64,000 nt of DNA from Pseudoxanthomonas sp. (GCF_035999195.1 NZ_DASYGY010000009.1:372001-436000), one strand, 5' to 3'. Counted from the stretch's first letter, positions 51,644 to 62,237 are shown. Made by a program: numbers and translations. Notes: generated from the letters alone by a model not told the origin.

Positions 51644-54600
51644 TCAGCCCTGCGACGCCAGTTGTCCCAGCCGCTGCACGGCGACCGAGGCCGTGGGGTA
51701 ATCCAGCGTCTTCTGCGCGGCCAGCTCGTTGAGCATGTTGAGCGTGAAGCGCAGGCCGGCGTCGTCGCGGCCGAGCCATGCCTTGACCTTGGCCTCGGCG
51801 TTGCCGCCCGGCAGCGACAGCACCTGATTCGCCAACGTGCGCTGGTGCGCAGCCAGTTCGTCGCGGAGCACGCCACGCGCCACCGCATGCCAGCGTCCAT
51901 CCACCTTGAGGCCTTCGATCTGGTCCTGCAGCCACGGCAGGTGCAGGGCTTCGCCCAGCCGGTAGTGGACCTTGGACACCTCGACCGGCTTGAGCTTGCG
52001 CGCACGGGCCAGCTCGATGATGTCGCAGGACGGCTCCAGGTACGGCAGCGCCGCGATCTGGCCGGCCAGCGCGGCAGGCAGGCCCTTGTCCTTCCACGCC
52101 TGCAGGCTGGCGTTGTACGCCGGCCGCAGCGAGTCGGGCAGCACGCCGTCGGCGGCGCGGATTTCGTTGAAGCCGTCGTGGTAGCGCTCCACGGCGGTGG
52201 CGATGGCCGGGATCGGGCCCTGGCGGGTCAGCAGCCAGCGGGTGAAGTTGCGCTGCACCTGCCAGATGACCTGCAGCGCGTCGATCTGCACCGACTCGGG
52301 CACCTTGCCGTCCAGCGCATCGATCTGGTTCCACAGCGCCCGCGCATCCAGCGTCTCGCGGGTGATGGTGAACGCCTTGGCCACTTCCGCCGGCGAACGG
52401 CCGGTGTCTTCCTGCATGCGCAGCAGGAACGTCGCACCCATGCGGTTGATGGTGGTGTTGGTCACCGCCGTGGCGATGATCTCGCGCTTCAGGCGATGCT
52501 TTTCCATCTCCGAGGCGTACTTCTTCTGCAGCGGCTGGGGGAAGTAGCGCTGCAGTTCCTTGGACAGGTACGGATCCTCGGGGATGTCCGATTCCAGCAG
52601 CTGCTGGAATGCGACCAGCTTGGCGTACGACAGCAGCACCGACAGCTCGGGACGGGTCAGGCCCTGGCCACGCGCCTTGCGCTCGGCCAGCTCCGCGTCC
52701 GACGGCAGGAACTCGATCTGGCGATCCAGCAGCCCCTGCGATTCCAGCGTCTGGATGAAGTGCTGCTTGGAGCCCAGGCGCGACACGCTCATCCGCTCCA
52801 TCAGGCTGATGGCCTGGTTCTGGCGGTAGTTGTCCCACAGCACCAGGTCGGCCACTTCGCCGGTCATGTCGGCGAGCAGCTTGTTGCGGGCGTCCATCGA
52901 CAGCTTCTTCGCCTGCACCACGCCGTTGAGCAGGATCTTGATGTTCACCTCGTGGTCGGAGGTGTCCACGCCGGCGGAGTTGTCGATGAAGTCGGTGTTG
53001 AGCAGCACGCCATGCTGCGCGGCCTCGATGCGGCCGAGCTGGGTCAGGCCCAGGTTGCCGCCCTCGCCCACCACCTTGCAGCGCAGGTCGCGGCCGTCGA
53101 CGCGCAAGCCGTTGTTGGCGCGGTCGCCGACGTCGGCGTGCGTCTCGCTGGCCGCCTTGACGTACGTGCCGATGCCGCCGTTCCACAGCAGGTCGACCGG
53201 CGCCTTCAGGATCGCGCTCATCAGCTCGTTCGGCGTCATCGCCTTCACGCCGTCGGCGATGCCCAACGCGGCGCGCACTTCAGGCGTGATCTCGATGGAC
53301 TTCGCGCTGCGGGGATGGATGCCACCACCCTTGGAGATCAGCTTGGCGTCGTAGTCGGCCCAGCTGGAACGCGGCACCTTGAACATGCGGTCGCGTTCCT
53401 TGAACGACTTCGCCGCATCCGGATTCGGGTCCAGGAAGATGTGGCGGTGGTCGAACGCGGCGACCAGGCGGATGTGCTCGGACAGCAGCATGCCGTTGCC
53501 GAACACGTCGCCGGACATGTCGCCGATGCCCACGCAGGTGAAGTCCTGCGTCTGCGAATCGCGGCCGAGCGCGCGGAAATGGCGCTTGACCGACTCCCAT
53601 GCACCACGCGCGGTGATGCCCATGCCCTTGTGGTCGTAGCCCACCGAGCCGCCGGAGGCGAACGCGTCGCCCATCCAGAAGCCGTGCGCGATGGCCAAGC
53701 CGTTGGCGATGTCGGAGAACGTGGCCGTTCCCTTGTCGGCGGCGACGACCAGGTACGGATCGTCCTGGTCGTGGCGCACCACGTCGACCGGCGGCACGAT
53801 CCTGTTGCCGACGATGTTGTCGGTGATGTCCAGCAGGCCCTGGATGAAGAGTTTGTAGCAGGCAATGCCTTCGGCCAGCACGGCATCGCGGTCGCCGCCG
53901 GCCGGCGGACGCTTGACGAAGAAGCCGCCCTTCGCGCCGACCGGCACGATGACGGTGTTCTTCACCATCTGCGCCTTGACCAGGCCCAGCACCTCGGTGC
54001 GGAAGTCTTCGCGGCGGTCGGACCAGCGCAGGCCGCCGCGCGCCACCGGGCCGAAGCGCAGGTGCACGCCTTCCACGCGCGGACCGTAGACGAAGATCTC
54101 GCGGTACGGACGCGGCTTGGGGAGGTCCGGCACCCTGGCCGAATCGAACTTGAAGCTGATGGTGTGCGCCGGCTTACCGTCCTTGCCGGTCTGGTAGAAG
54201 CTGGTGCGCAGCGTGGCCTCGATCGCGCCCATGAAACCGCGCAGGATGCGGTCCTCGTCCAGACTCGACACCCGGTCCATCAGTTTCAGCAGCGACTGGT
54301 GCGCGGCCTCGATCTGCTGCTCGCGCTTGCCGCCGCGGGCCTCGACCAGCGCGGCGAGCGTCTTCTGCGCCGACTCGTCGCCGCCTGCCAGCGACGTCAG
54401 CTGCGCGGCGAAGCGCTCCTGGCCTTCCTTGATCTGCGCCTTGCTCTCGCTGCCGGTCGCCGGATCGAAGCGGGCTTCGAACAGTTCCACCAGCAGGCGG
54501 GCCAGCAACGGATAGCGGTTGAGGGTCTCTTCGACATAGCTCTGCGAGAACGGCACACCCGTCTGCAGCAGGTACTTGCAGTACCCGCGCAGCAGCGCGA

Positions 54601-56716
54601 CCTGGCGCCAGGCCAGGCCCGCGCCCAGCACCAGCTTGTTGAAGCCGTCGTTCTCGGCATCGCCGTGCCACACGCGGGCGAAGGCGTCCTCGAACGCGGG
54701 CGCAAGCCGCTCCACGTCGAAATCGCCGCCCACCGGCTCGACCTCGAACTCCTGGATGTAGCGCGCACCCTGTGCGGTCTCCAGCCGGAACGGATGCTCG
54801 GAGATCACGCGCAGGCCCATGTTCTCCATCAGCGGCAGCGCGTCGGACAGCGGGATGTCGGCTTCCTGGCGATACAGGTTCAGGCGCAGCCGGCCCTGCC
54901 CCGGACGCTTGCGGCGGGACTCGTGCAGGCTCAGTCGAAGGTCATCGGGGCCGGACAGCGAGGCGAGATGCTCGACATCGCGCGCAGCCCCTTCCGGCGA
55001 CACCACTTCGATGTAGCCCGCCGGCAGCGCACGGCCGTAGCCGCCGGCCAGCAGCAGGCCCTTGGACTCGCCGTGGCGCGCGATCAACGTCTCGCGCAGG
55101 TCGTCCTGCCAGTTGCGCAGCAGGTGGGCGATGTCGCCTTCCAGCGCGGAGGTGTCGACCTCGACCTGTTCGCCGGCCTTCGGGCGGATGGTGATGTGCA
55201 GCTGCGCCAGCGGCGATTCGCCCAGCAGCACGCTGCTGTCGGCGTACTCGCCGCGCATGGCGTCCTTCAGCAGCGATTCGATGCGCAGGCGCACGTCGGT
55301 GTTGAAGCGCTCGCGCGGGATGTAGACCAGCGCGGAATAGAAGCGGCCGTAGCGGTCGCGACGCAGGAACAGCCTGCTGCGCACGCGCTCCTGCAGGCCG
55401 AGGATGCCCATCGCCGTGCGGAACAGCTCCTCGTCGCTGGACTGGAAAAGTTCCTCGCGCGGCAACGTCTCCAGGATGTGGCGCAGCGCCTTGCCGCTGT
55501 GGCCGCTGGGCGACAGGCCGGACTTCTGCATGACGTACTCGTGGCGCTCGCGCACGAGCGGAATTTCCCACGGGCGGCGGTTGTAGGCGCTGGAGGTGTA
55601 CAGGCCGATGAAGCGCTGTTCGGCGATCGGGTTGCCCTGCGCGTCGAACTCCAGCACGCCGATGTAATCCATGTTGCCCGGCCGGTGCACGGTGGAGCGG
55701 CGGTTGGTCTTGGTCAGGATCAGCGCATCCACCGAGCCGCCCTGCGGCAGGTAGTGCGCGGCCAGCGTCTTGATGTTGCGCGGCGGGGTGGTGTCGCCTT
55801 CGCGCAGCAGGCCCAGCCCGCTGTCCTCGACCGCGGCGAGGATGCCGGTGCGCTTCTCGACGCGGTATTCGCGATACCCGAAGAAGGTGAAGTGGTCGGC
55901 GGCGGCCCAGCGCAGGAACTCCTGCGCCTCGCGACGGCCATCGTCGTCCACCGGCATGCGTCGGGTGGCCATGTCGTCGGCCAGTGCCAGCATCTTCTCG
56001 CGCATGCTGGACCAGTCGCGCACGATGGCCCGGACTTCCTCCAGCACGCCGCGGATGCGCTTCTCGACCTGCGCCATCTCGTCCGGCGGCAGGCGGTCGA
56101 TCTCCAGCAGCATCAGCGACTCGTGCTTGCCCTCGCCCACGGCGGTGACCTTGCCCGACTTGTCGCGGGCGAAACGGACCAGCGGATGGCCCAGCACGTG
56201 CACGCCCACGCCCATCTCCGCCAGCGCCATGCTGACCGAATCGACCAGGAACGGCATGTCGTCGTTGACGATCTGCAGCACGGTATGCGGCGATTCCCAG
56301 CCGTGCGTCTTCTGCGCGGCATTGAAAATGCGCACGTTGGCGGTGCCGGGCTTGCGGCTGCGCGCGAACGCCAGGATATCGGCGGCGATCGCGGCCCAAC
56401 CGTCCGCGCTGTGGTGCGGATATTCGTCCTCTTCCATGCGCTTGTAGAACGCCTCGGCGAAGGTACGGGCCTCGGCCTGCGCGGCGGTGCCGGACACGCG
56501 CTTGCGGATCGCTTCGAGGATGGGCGCCAGGGAGAACGCCTCGCCTGCCTTGACCACCGACGTGTTCTTCTCTGCTGCGGCCTTCGCCGCCTTCTCCGGT
56601 CGGGCCGCCACCTTCTTGGTGGGCGTTGCCTTCGGGCTCACCGGGGTGGCGGCCTTCGCGGCTTCCGGTTTGGACGACGGTTTCGAGGCTTTTTTCGGGC
56701 TGCGTGCAGCGTTCAT
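51644..56716 (-). CDS. gdhB: NAD-specific glutamate dehydrogenase, large (GDH-180-class)
   Basis: 1,690 residues, the size of the giant NAD-GDH family. N-terminal Lys/Ala/Pro-rich disordered stretch (1-55), then ACT-like regulatory region, a catalytic core around 900-1,250 with P-V-G-A-K-G-G-F-F-V-K, G-G-L-R-W-S-D-R-R-E-D-F-R-T-E and V-C-V-G-I-G-D-M-S-G-D-V-F-like sequence, and a helical C-terminal domain. It oxidises glutamate to 2-oxoglutarate and ammonia, feeding the TCA cycle during amino acid catabolism, which suits a genome with a tryptophan pathway. Confidence 0.95.
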   Translation of the reverse strand: MNAARSPKKASKPSSKPEAAKAATPVSPKATPTKKVAARPEKAAKAAAEKNTSVVKAGEAFSLAPILEAIRKRVSGTAAQAEARTFAEAFYKRMEEDEYPHHSADGWAAIAADILAFARSRKPGTANVRIFNAAQKTHGWESPHTVLQIVNDDMPFLVDSVSMALAEMGVGVHVLGHPLVRFARDKSGKVTAVGEGKHESLMLLEIDRLPPDEMAQVEKRIRGVLEEVRAIVRDWSSMREKMLALADDMATRRMPVDDDGRREAQEFLRWAAADHFTFFGYREYRVEKRTGILAAVEDSGLGLLREGDTTPPRNIKTLAAHYLPQGGSVDALILTKTNRRSTVHRPGNMDYIGVLEFDAQGNPIAEQRFIGLYTSSAYNRRPWEIPLVRERHEYVMQKSGLSPSGHSGKALRHILETLPREELFQSSDEELFRTAMGILGLQERVRSRLFLRRDRYGRFYSALVYIPRERFNTDVRLRIESLLKDAMRGEYADSSVLLGESPLAQLHITIRPKAGEQVEVDTSALEGDIAHLLRNWQDDLRETLIARHGESKGLLLAGGYGRALPAGYIEVVSPEGAARDVEHLASLSGPDDLRLSLHESRRKRPGQGRLRLNLYRQEADIPLSDALPLMENMGLRVISEHPFRLETAQGARYIQEFEVEPVGGDFDVERLAPAFEDAFARVWHGDAENDGFNKLVLGAGLAWRQVALLRGYCKYLLQTGVPFSQSYVEETLNRYPLLARLLVELFEARFDPATGSESKAQIKEGQERFAAQLTSLAGGDESAQKTLAALVEARGGKREQQIEAAHQSLLKLMDRVSSLDEDRILRGFMGAIEATLRTSFYQTGKDGKPAHTISFKFDSARVPDLPKPRPYREIFVYGPRVEGVHLRFGPVARGGLRWSDRREDFRTEVLGLVKAQMVKNTVIVPVGAKGGFFVKRPPAGGDRDAVLAEGIACYKLFIQGLLDITDNIVGNRIVPPVDVVRHDQDDPYLVVAADKGTATFSDIANGLAIAHGFWMGDAFASGGSVGYDHKGMGITARGAWESVKRHFRALGRDSQTQDFTCVGIGDMSGDVFGNGMLLSEHIRLVAAFDHRHIFLDPNPDAAKSFKERDRMFKVPRSSWADYDAKLISKGGGIHPRSAKSIEITPEVRAALGIADGVKAMTPNELMSAILKAPVDLLWNGGIGTYVKAASETHADVGDRANNGLRVDGRDLRCKVVGEGGNLGLTQLGRIEAAQHGVLLNTDFIDNSAGVDTSDHEVNIKILLNGVVQAKKLSMDARNKLLADMTGEVADLVLWDNYRQNQAISLMERMSVSRLGSKQHFIQTLESQGLLDRQIEFLPSDAELAERKARGQGLTRPELSVLLSYAKLVAFQQLLESDIPEDPYLSKELQRYFPQPLQKKYASEMEKHRLKREIIATAVTNTTINRMGATFLLRMQEDTGRSPAEVAKAFTITRETLDARALWNQIDALDGKVPESVQIDALQVIWQVQRNFTRWLLTRQGPIPAIATAVERYHDGFNEIRAADGVLPDSLRPAYNASLQAWKDKGLPAALAGQIAALPYLEPSCDIIELARARKLKPVEVSKVHYRLGEALHLPWLQDQIEGLKVDGRWHAVARGVLRDELAAHQRTLANQVLSLPGGNAEAKVKAWLGRDDAGLRFTLNMLNELAAQKTLDYPTASVAVQRLGQLASQG

Positions 56717-57002
56717 GCAGGAAGTGACTCAACAAGTGGTAGTCGAATGGTCATTGTATCTCCCGACGCGATGACAAAACTTGCTGCGAGGCGTCATTGC
56801 GCGCGCTTGCAATCGCATGCCGGATTGTCTAGCGCGACGCTCCCGGAGCGTTTGTCGGCACGCGCTTCGGCGGATCGACGAGAACCGCCACAACATTCGG
56901 CGCCGCACGGACCAGCACCTCGCCTCGTCACGCGTTTTTCACAAGTGCGAAGCGCGTTGTGCACGGAAATGCCCTGTTTTCAAACCTGTCAAAATTCTGA
57001 AC
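56717..57002. other. Divergent intergenic region between gdhB and the TetR gene
   Basis: No gene. On the minus strand a TACAAT -10-like element at 56754-56759 lies about 40 bases before gdhB, without a clear -35. The rest is AT-poorer sequence without obvious repeats until the TetR operator. Confidence 0.4.
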
Positions 57003-57018
57003 TGGACGGTATAGTCCA
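57003..57018. promoter_or_regulatory. Palindromic TetR operator
   Basis: TGGAC-GGTATA-GTCCA, perfect 5-bp arms with a 6-bp spacer, six bases before the TetR start and covering a TATAGT -10-like sequence. This predicts autorepression and control of the efflux genes that follow in the same unit. Confidence 0.7.
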
Positions 57019-57023
57019 ATTCC

Positions 57024-57731
57024 ATGCGCGCGCCCCCACCCCCTTCGTCATCCGAGCTGCGACGCGCGCGCGTCCACCAGGCCGTGCGCGAGCTGATGGC
57101 CGAGCAGGGGTTCCGCATCAGCATGGACAGCGTCGCCGTGCGTGCGGGGTGTTCCAAGCAGACGCTCTACGCGCACTTCGGCAGCAAGCAGGAACTGCTG
57201 CGCAGCGTGATCGCCGAACACCAGGACCTGGCCACTGTGCCGCTCTCGCCGGTCGTGGAAGATCCCCGGGCCGCACTGCTGGCGTTCGCCATCGAACACC
57301 TCAGGCACCTCTGCGATCCGGCCATCGTGGCGACCAGCCGACTGCTGACGGCGGAAGCGCACCAATTTCCCGAAGAAGCACGCGATCTCTACCAGCAGGC
57401 CTGCGATACTCTGGTCCGGCGCCTCGCCACCTGGCTGCAGCATGCGATGGACCAGGGCCGGCTGAGGCATGACGATCCGCACTACGCCGCGGAGCTGCTG
57501 CTCAGCATGATCGTGGGAATGGACTTCGACCGGCAGCGTTTCGGCGTGGCCCATCGCGCAGGCGAACGTGCGCGCCGCCGCTGGGCCGAGTTCGCGATCG
57601 ATGCGTTCCTGAAGGCCTTTGCGCCCCTCCCCGACGACGACACCCCGACCGCCGCGTCCGCGGGCCGCCGCATCCGCTCACCGCTTTCCTCTCCCACGTC
57701 TACAAGAAAAAGAAACGGAGTCTCCCCATGA
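57024..57731 (+). CDS. TetR-family repressor of the RND efflux operon
   Basis: 235 residues. N-terminal HTH: V-H-Q-A-V-R-E-L-M-A-E-Q-G-F, S-M-D-S-V-A-V-R-A-G-C-S-K-Q-T-L-Y-A-H-F-G-S-K. C-terminal AefR/AcrR-type ligand domain, then a Ser/Pro/Arg-rich tail. ATGA overlap with the downstream membrane fusion protein gene. Likely represses this operon until a drug or metabolite binds, as SmeT/AcrR do. Confidence 0.92.
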   Translation: MRAPPPPSSSELRRARVHQAVRELMAEQGFRISMDSVAVRAGCSKQTLYAHFGSKQELLRSVIAEHQDLATVPLSPVVEDPRAALLAFAIEHLRHLCDPAIVATSRLLTAEAHQFPEEARDLYQQACDTLVRRLATWLQHAMDQGRLRHDDPHYAAELLLSMIVGMDFDRQRFGVAHRAGERARRRWAEFAIDAFLKAFAPLPDDDTPTAASAGRRIRSPLSSPTSTRKRNGVSP

Positions 57732-58909
57732 CGTCGCCCGTCCGCTCCCTCGTCCTGGCCAGCGCATTGCTGGCGATCCTGGCCGCCTGCAGCAAGCCCG
57801 AACCGCAGCAGATGCCCCCGCCCGAGGTGGTGGTGCTGAACGCCACGCCGCAGGACGTGCCGCTGCAACGCGACCTGGTGGGCCGCCTGTCGCCGTATCG
57901 CAGCTCGGACGTGCGCGCGCGCGTGGCCGGCGTGGTGCAGAAGCGCGTCTACCAGGAAGGCAGCGACGTGAAGGAAGGCCAGGTGCTGTTCCTGATCGAT
58001 CCGGCGCCGCTGCAGGCCTCGCTCAGCGCCGCGCAGGCGACCCTGGCCTCGGCGCAGGCGACCTATGCGAACGCGAAGGTCGCCGCCGACCGCGCCCGCC
58101 AGCTGGCGCCGCAGAAGTTCGTGTCCCGTTCCGACCTGGACAACGCCGAGGCGGCCGAGCGCAGCGCCGCCGCCGCCGTGCAGCAGGCCCGTGCCAACGT
58201 CGAGAGCGCGCGCATCAACCTGGGTTACGCCTCGGTCACCGCCCCGATCTCCGGGCGCGCCGGCAAGCAGCAGGTCACCGAAGGTGCGCTGGTCGGCCAG
58301 GGCGACGCCACGCTGCTGACCACCATCGACCAGATCGACTCGCTGTACGCCAACTTCTCGATGAGCTCGAGCGAGCTGCAGACGCTGCGTCAGGCCCAGG
58401 GCGACGGCAAGGTGCAGCTGGCCGGTGACGGCCAGCGCACGGTGCAGGTGATCCTGCCCGACGGCCAGGCCATCGACCAGACCGGCACGCTGGACTTCTC
58501 GGACACCGTCGTGGATCCGGCCACCGGCAGCGTGTCGCTGCGCGCCACCGTGCCCAATCCCGACCGCACCCTGCTGCCCGGCACGTTCGTCACCCTGCGC
58601 GCCACCCTCGGCGAGCAGAAGGGCGCGTTCCTGATCCCGCAGGGCGCGATCCAGCGCGACACGGTCAGCGCCTACGCCATGGTGATCGGCAAGGACGGCA
58701 ACGTCGCTCGCAAGAACGTCACCACGCAGCAGGCCATCGGCGCGAACTGGCTGGTCACCGACGGCCTGGCCGCCGGCGACCAGGTGATCGTCGAGGGGCT
58801 GCAGAAGGTCAAGGAAGGCGCGCCGGCCAAGGGCGTCACCGCCGAACAGGCCGCCGCCGCGAAGGCCGCACAGGCCAAGGCCGCGCCGGCGCCAGGCAAG
58901 GCCGAGTAA
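57728..58909 (+). CDS. RND efflux membrane fusion lipoprotein (AcrA/MexA-like)
   Basis: 393 residues. Lipobox I-L-A-A-C with Cys21, lipoyl/hairpin/beta-barrel organisation: D-V-R-A-R-V-A-G-V-V-Q-K-R-V, helical hairpin 100-165 (A-Q-A-T-L-A-S-A-Q-A-T-Y), I-N-L-G-Y-A-S-V-T-A-P-I-S-G-R. The C-terminus is Ala/Lys-rich. It links the inner-membrane pump to an outer-membrane channel; no channel gene follows. Confidence 0.93.
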   Translation: MTSPVRSLVLASALLAILAACSKPEPQQMPPPEVVVLNATPQDVPLQRDLVGRLSPYRSSDVRARVAGVVQKRVYQEGSDVKEGQVLFLIDPAPLQASLSAAQATLASAQATYANAKVAADRARQLAPQKFVSRSDLDNAEAAERSAAAAVQQARANVESARINLGYASVTAPISGRAGKQQVTEGALVGQGDATLLTTIDQIDSLYANFSMSSSELQTLRQAQGDGKVQLAGDGQRTVQVILPDGQAIDQTGTLDFSDTVVDPATGSVSLRATVPNPDRTLLPGTFVTLRATLGEQKGAFLIPQGAIQRDTVSAYAMVIGKDGNVARKNVTTQQAIGANWLVTDGLAAGDQVIVEGLQKVKEGAPAKGVTAEQAAAAKAAQAKAAPAPGKAE

Positions 58910-58924
58910 GAAGGACCCGCCCCC

Positions 58925-61900
58925 ATGCCCAAGTTCTTCATCAACCACCCGATCTTCGCCTGGGTCGTGTCGATCCTGATCTCGCTGGCCGGCGTGATCG
59001 CGATCCTCAACCTCGGCGTCGAGTCCTATCCCTCCATCGCGCCCCCGCAGGTCACGGTCAGCGCCACCTATCCGGGCGCCAGCGCCGAGACCACCGAGCG
59101 CTCGGTCACCCAGGTAATCGAGCAGCAGCTCACCGGCATCGACAACCTGCTGTACTTCAGCTCCAGCTCCAGTTCCGCCGGCCAGGCCTCGATCACCCTG
59201 ACCTTCCAGACCGGTACCGATGCGGACATCGCGCAGGTGCAGGTGCAGAACAAGGTGTCGCTCGCCACGCCACGCCTGCCCAGCGAGGTCACGGCGCAGG
59301 GCGTGGTGGTGGCCAAGGCCAACGCCGGCTTCCTGATGGTGGTGGGCCTGCAGTCCGACAATCCGAGCATCGACCGCAACCGCCTGAACGACATCGTCGC
59401 CTCGCGCGTGCTGGACCAGATCTCGCGCGTGCCGGGCGTCGGCAGCACCCAGCACTTCGGTTCCGAGTACGCCATGAACCTGTGGCTGGACCCGGGCAAG
59501 CTGCAGGGCTACAACCTGTCGGCCACCGAGGTGCTGACCGCGGTGCGCGCGCAGAACGTGCAGTTCGCCGCCGGCTCGGTCGGCTCCGATCCCGCGCCCG
59601 AGGGCCAGGCGTTCACCGCCACGGTCTCGGCGGAAGGCCGCTTCACCTCGCCCGAACAGTTCGAGCAGATCATCCTGCGCGCCAACAACGATGGCTCGAC
59701 CGTGCGCCTGAAGGACGTGGCGCGGGTGGAGTTCGGGGCGCAGAACTTCGGCTTCGACACCCAGTTCAACGGCAAGCCGGTCGGCGCCTTCGCCATCCAG
59801 CTGCTGCCGGGCGCGAATGCACTGAACGTGGCCGACGCCGTGCGCGCCAAGATGGACGAACTGGCACCCAGCTTTCCCCAGGGCGTCAGCTGGTTCTCGC
59901 CGTACGACACCACCACGTTCGTCAAGATCTCGATCGAGGAAGTGGTCAAGACGCTGATCGAGGCGGTGATCCTGGTGTTCCTGGTGATGCTGGTGTTCCT
60001 GCAGAACTTCCGCGCCACCATCATTCCCACGCTGGTCATCCCGGTCGCCCTGCTGGGCACGTTCTGGGGCCTGAGCCTGATCGGCTTCACCATCAACCAG
60101 CTGACGATGTTCGCGCTGGTGCTGGCCATCGGCATCGTGGTGGACGACGCCATCGTGGTGATCGAGAACGTCGAACGCATCATGGCGGAAGAGAAGCTGC
60201 CGCCGCGCGAGGCGACCATCAAGGCGATGGGCCAGATCACCGGCGCGGTCATCGCGATCACCGTGGTGCTGGCGGCGGTGTTCATTCCGTCCGCCTTGCA
60301 GGGCGGCGCCTCGGGCGAGATCTACAAGCAGTTCGCGCTGACCATCGCCATCTCGATGGCCTTCTCGGCCTTCCTGGCACTGGGCTTCACGCCGGCGCTG
60401 TGCGCCACGTTCCTCAAGCAGCACGAGCACGACAGCCACGAGAAGAAGAACATCGTTTTCCGCACGTTCGAGAAGTACTACGGCAGGATCGAGAAGACCT
60501 ACGTCGGCCACATCGGTTCGGCCATCAGGCATGCGCCGCGCTGGATGGTGGTGTTCGCATTGCTCACGGTGCTGGCGGGCTTCCTGTTCACCCGCCTGCC
60601 CAGCAGCTTCGTGCCCGAAGAAGACCAGGGCTACGCGCTGGCCATCGTCCAGCTGCCGCCGGGCAATTCGCTGCAGAAGACCAAGCAGGTGTTCAACCAG
60701 GTCCGCGGCACGCTACAGCAGATGGACGGCTTCGACGGCGTGATGGAAGTGGCGGGCTTCAGCTTCCTGGGCCGCGGCGAGAACGTCGGCATGGCCTTCA
60801 TCCGCCTGAAGCCGTGGGACGAACGCGACATCACCGTGCCGGAGTTCATCCAGCAGGCGAACCAGCGCTTCTACGGCATCAAGGGCGCGCAGATCTTCGT
60901 GGTGAACCTGCCGACCATCCAGGGCCTGGGGCAGTTCGGCGGCTTCGACATGTGGCTGCAGGACCGTGCGGGCCTGGGCGAGGAAGCCCTGATGGCGGCG
61001 CGCAACCAGCTGCTGGGCGCCGCCTCGCAGGACCCGAGCCTGATGGGCGTGCGTCCCAACACGCTGGAGAACGCTCCGCAGCTGCAGCTGCACGTGGACC
61101 GCGTGCAGGCGCAGTCGATGGGCATGTCGCTGAGCGACATCTACAACGGCATCCAGCTGATGCTGGCGCCGGTGTACGTCAACGACTTCTTCTACGAAGG
61201 CCGCATCAAGCGCGTCAACATGCGTGCCGATGCGCCGTACCGCACCGGCGCCGAATCGCTGGCGCGGATCTACTCGCCCAGCAGCCAGCAGACCGATGCC
61301 AGCGGCGGCCGCGCGATGATCCCGCTGTCCAACGTGGTGCAGTCGTCGTGGTCGTCGGTGCCGCCCTCGCTGTCGCGCTACAACGGCTATTCGGCGGTGA
61401 ACATCAACGGGTCGGCCGCGCCGGGCAGTTCCTCCGGCCAGGCGATGACGACGATGGAGAACATCGTCACCGAGCAGTTGCCGCAGGGCTTCGGCTACGA
61501 CTGGAGCGGCATGTCGTACCAGGAGATCCTGGCCGGCAACAGCGCCACGCTGCTGATGGTGCTGTCGATCGTGGTGGTGTTCCTGTGCCTGGCGGCGCTG
61601 TACGAGAGCTGGTCCATCCCGGTGGCCGTGCTGCTGGTGGTACCGCTGGGTGCCCTGGGTGCGGTGCTGTTCACCATGCTGCGTCCGGGCCTGTCGAACG
61701 ACCTGTTCTTCAAGATCGGCCTGATCACCATCATCGGCCTGGCGGCGAAGAACGCGATCCTGATCGTCGAGTTCGCGGTGATGGAACGCAAGCAGGGCAG
61801 GACGCTGCGCGATGCGGTGATCTCGGCCGCGCATCTCCGCTTCCGGCCGATCCTGATGACCTCGTTCGCCTTCATCATGGGCGTGCTGCCGATGGCCATC

Positions 61901-62092
61901 TCCACCGGCGCCGGCGCCAATGCGCGCCACGCCATCGGCACCGGTGTCATCGGCGGCATGTTCTTCGCCACCTTCCTCGGCCTGCTGCTGATCCCGGTGT
62001 TCTTCGTCGCCGTGCGGCGCGTGCTGGGCGACAAGATGGACGAGCCCTCGAAGGAATACCTGCTGGAACAGGAGAAGCCGGCCTCGCGCTGA
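58925..62092 (+). CDS. RND efflux pump permease, HAE-1 (AcrB/MexB-like)
   Basis: 1,055 residues. N-terminal M-P-K-F-F-I-N-H-P-I-F-A-W-V, proton-relay aspartates in G-I-V-V-D-D-A-I-V-V-I-E-N-V-E-R, and the second repeat with G-L-A-A-K-N-A-I-L-I-V-E-F. Twelve membrane helices in two halves with large periplasmic loops. It exports drugs with proton influx, as the SmeE/MexB class. Sixteen bases after the fusion protein gene; a strong terminator follows. Confidence 0.95.
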   Translation: MPKFFINHPIFAWVVSILISLAGVIAILNLGVESYPSIAPPQVTVSATYPGASAETTERSVTQVIEQQLTGIDNLLYFSSSSSSAGQASITLTFQTGTDADIAQVQVQNKVSLATPRLPSEVTAQGVVVAKANAGFLMVVGLQSDNPSIDRNRLNDIVASRVLDQISRVPGVGSTQHFGSEYAMNLWLDPGKLQGYNLSATEVLTAVRAQNVQFAAGSVGSDPAPEGQAFTATVSAEGRFTSPEQFEQIILRANNDGSTVRLKDVARVEFGAQNFGFDTQFNGKPVGAFAIQLLPGANALNVADAVRAKMDELAPSFPQGVSWFSPYDTTTFVKISIEEVVKTLIEAVILVFLVMLVFLQNFRATIIPTLVIPVALLGTFWGLSLIGFTINQLTMFALVLAIGIVVDDAIVVIENVERIMAEEKLPPREATIKAMGQITGAVIAITVVLAAVFIPSALQGGASGEIYKQFALTIAISMAFSAFLALGFTPALCATFLKQHEHDSHEKKNIVFRTFEKYYGRIEKTYVGHIGSAIRHAPRWMVVFALLTVLAGFLFTRLPSSFVPEEDQGYALAIVQLPPGNSLQKTKQVFNQVRGTLQQMDGFDGVMEVAGFSFLGRGENVGMAFIRLKPWDERDITVPEFIQQANQRFYGIKGAQIFVVNLPTIQGLGQFGGFDMWLQDRAGLGEEALMAARNQLLGAASQDPSLMGVRPNTLENAPQLQLHVDRVQAQSMGMSLSDIYNGIQLMLAPVYVNDFFYEGRIKRVNMRADAPYRTGAESLARIYSPSSQQTDASGGRAMIPLSNVVQSSWSSVPPSLSRYNGYSAVNINGSAAPGSSSGQAMTTMENIVTEQLPQGFGYDWSGMSYQEILAGNSATLLMVLSIVVVFLCLAALYESWSIPVAVLLVVPLGALGAVLFTMLRPGLSNDLFFKIGLITIIGLAAKNAILIVEFAVMERKQGRTLRDAVISAAHLRFRPILMTSFAFIMGVLPMAISTGAGANARHAIGTGVIGGMFFATFLGLLLIPVFFVAVRRVLGDKMDEPSKEYLLEQEKPASR

Positions 62093-62106
62093 GCGCCGTC
62101 CCTTCC

Positions 62107-62133
62107 ACGAGAGCCCCGGCATGTCCGGGGCTT
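62107..62133 (+). terminator. Terminator of the first RND operon
   Basis: AGCCCCGG-CATGT-CCGGGGCT then TTTCG. The stem is 8 bp, about 20 bases after the permease stop. Confidence 0.9.
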
Positions 62134-62237
62134 TTCGTATGCGCCGGCCGCGGACGTCCCGGTGCATCCGGTGTCCGCAACCCGGCGTACCGACCGGCGC
62201 CGGCCGTCCGTGCCACGGATGATGCCGTCATGCACTT

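Noticed and set aside
51662..57472. 1,936-codon open frame antisense to the glutamate dehydrogenase gene
   Set aside because: It is longer than the real gene only because stops are rare in this frame at high GC; it also crosses the TetR gene. No motif in it.
57482..60532. 1,016-codon antisense frame across the RND operon
   Set aside because: Shadow of the AcrA/AcrB-type genes.
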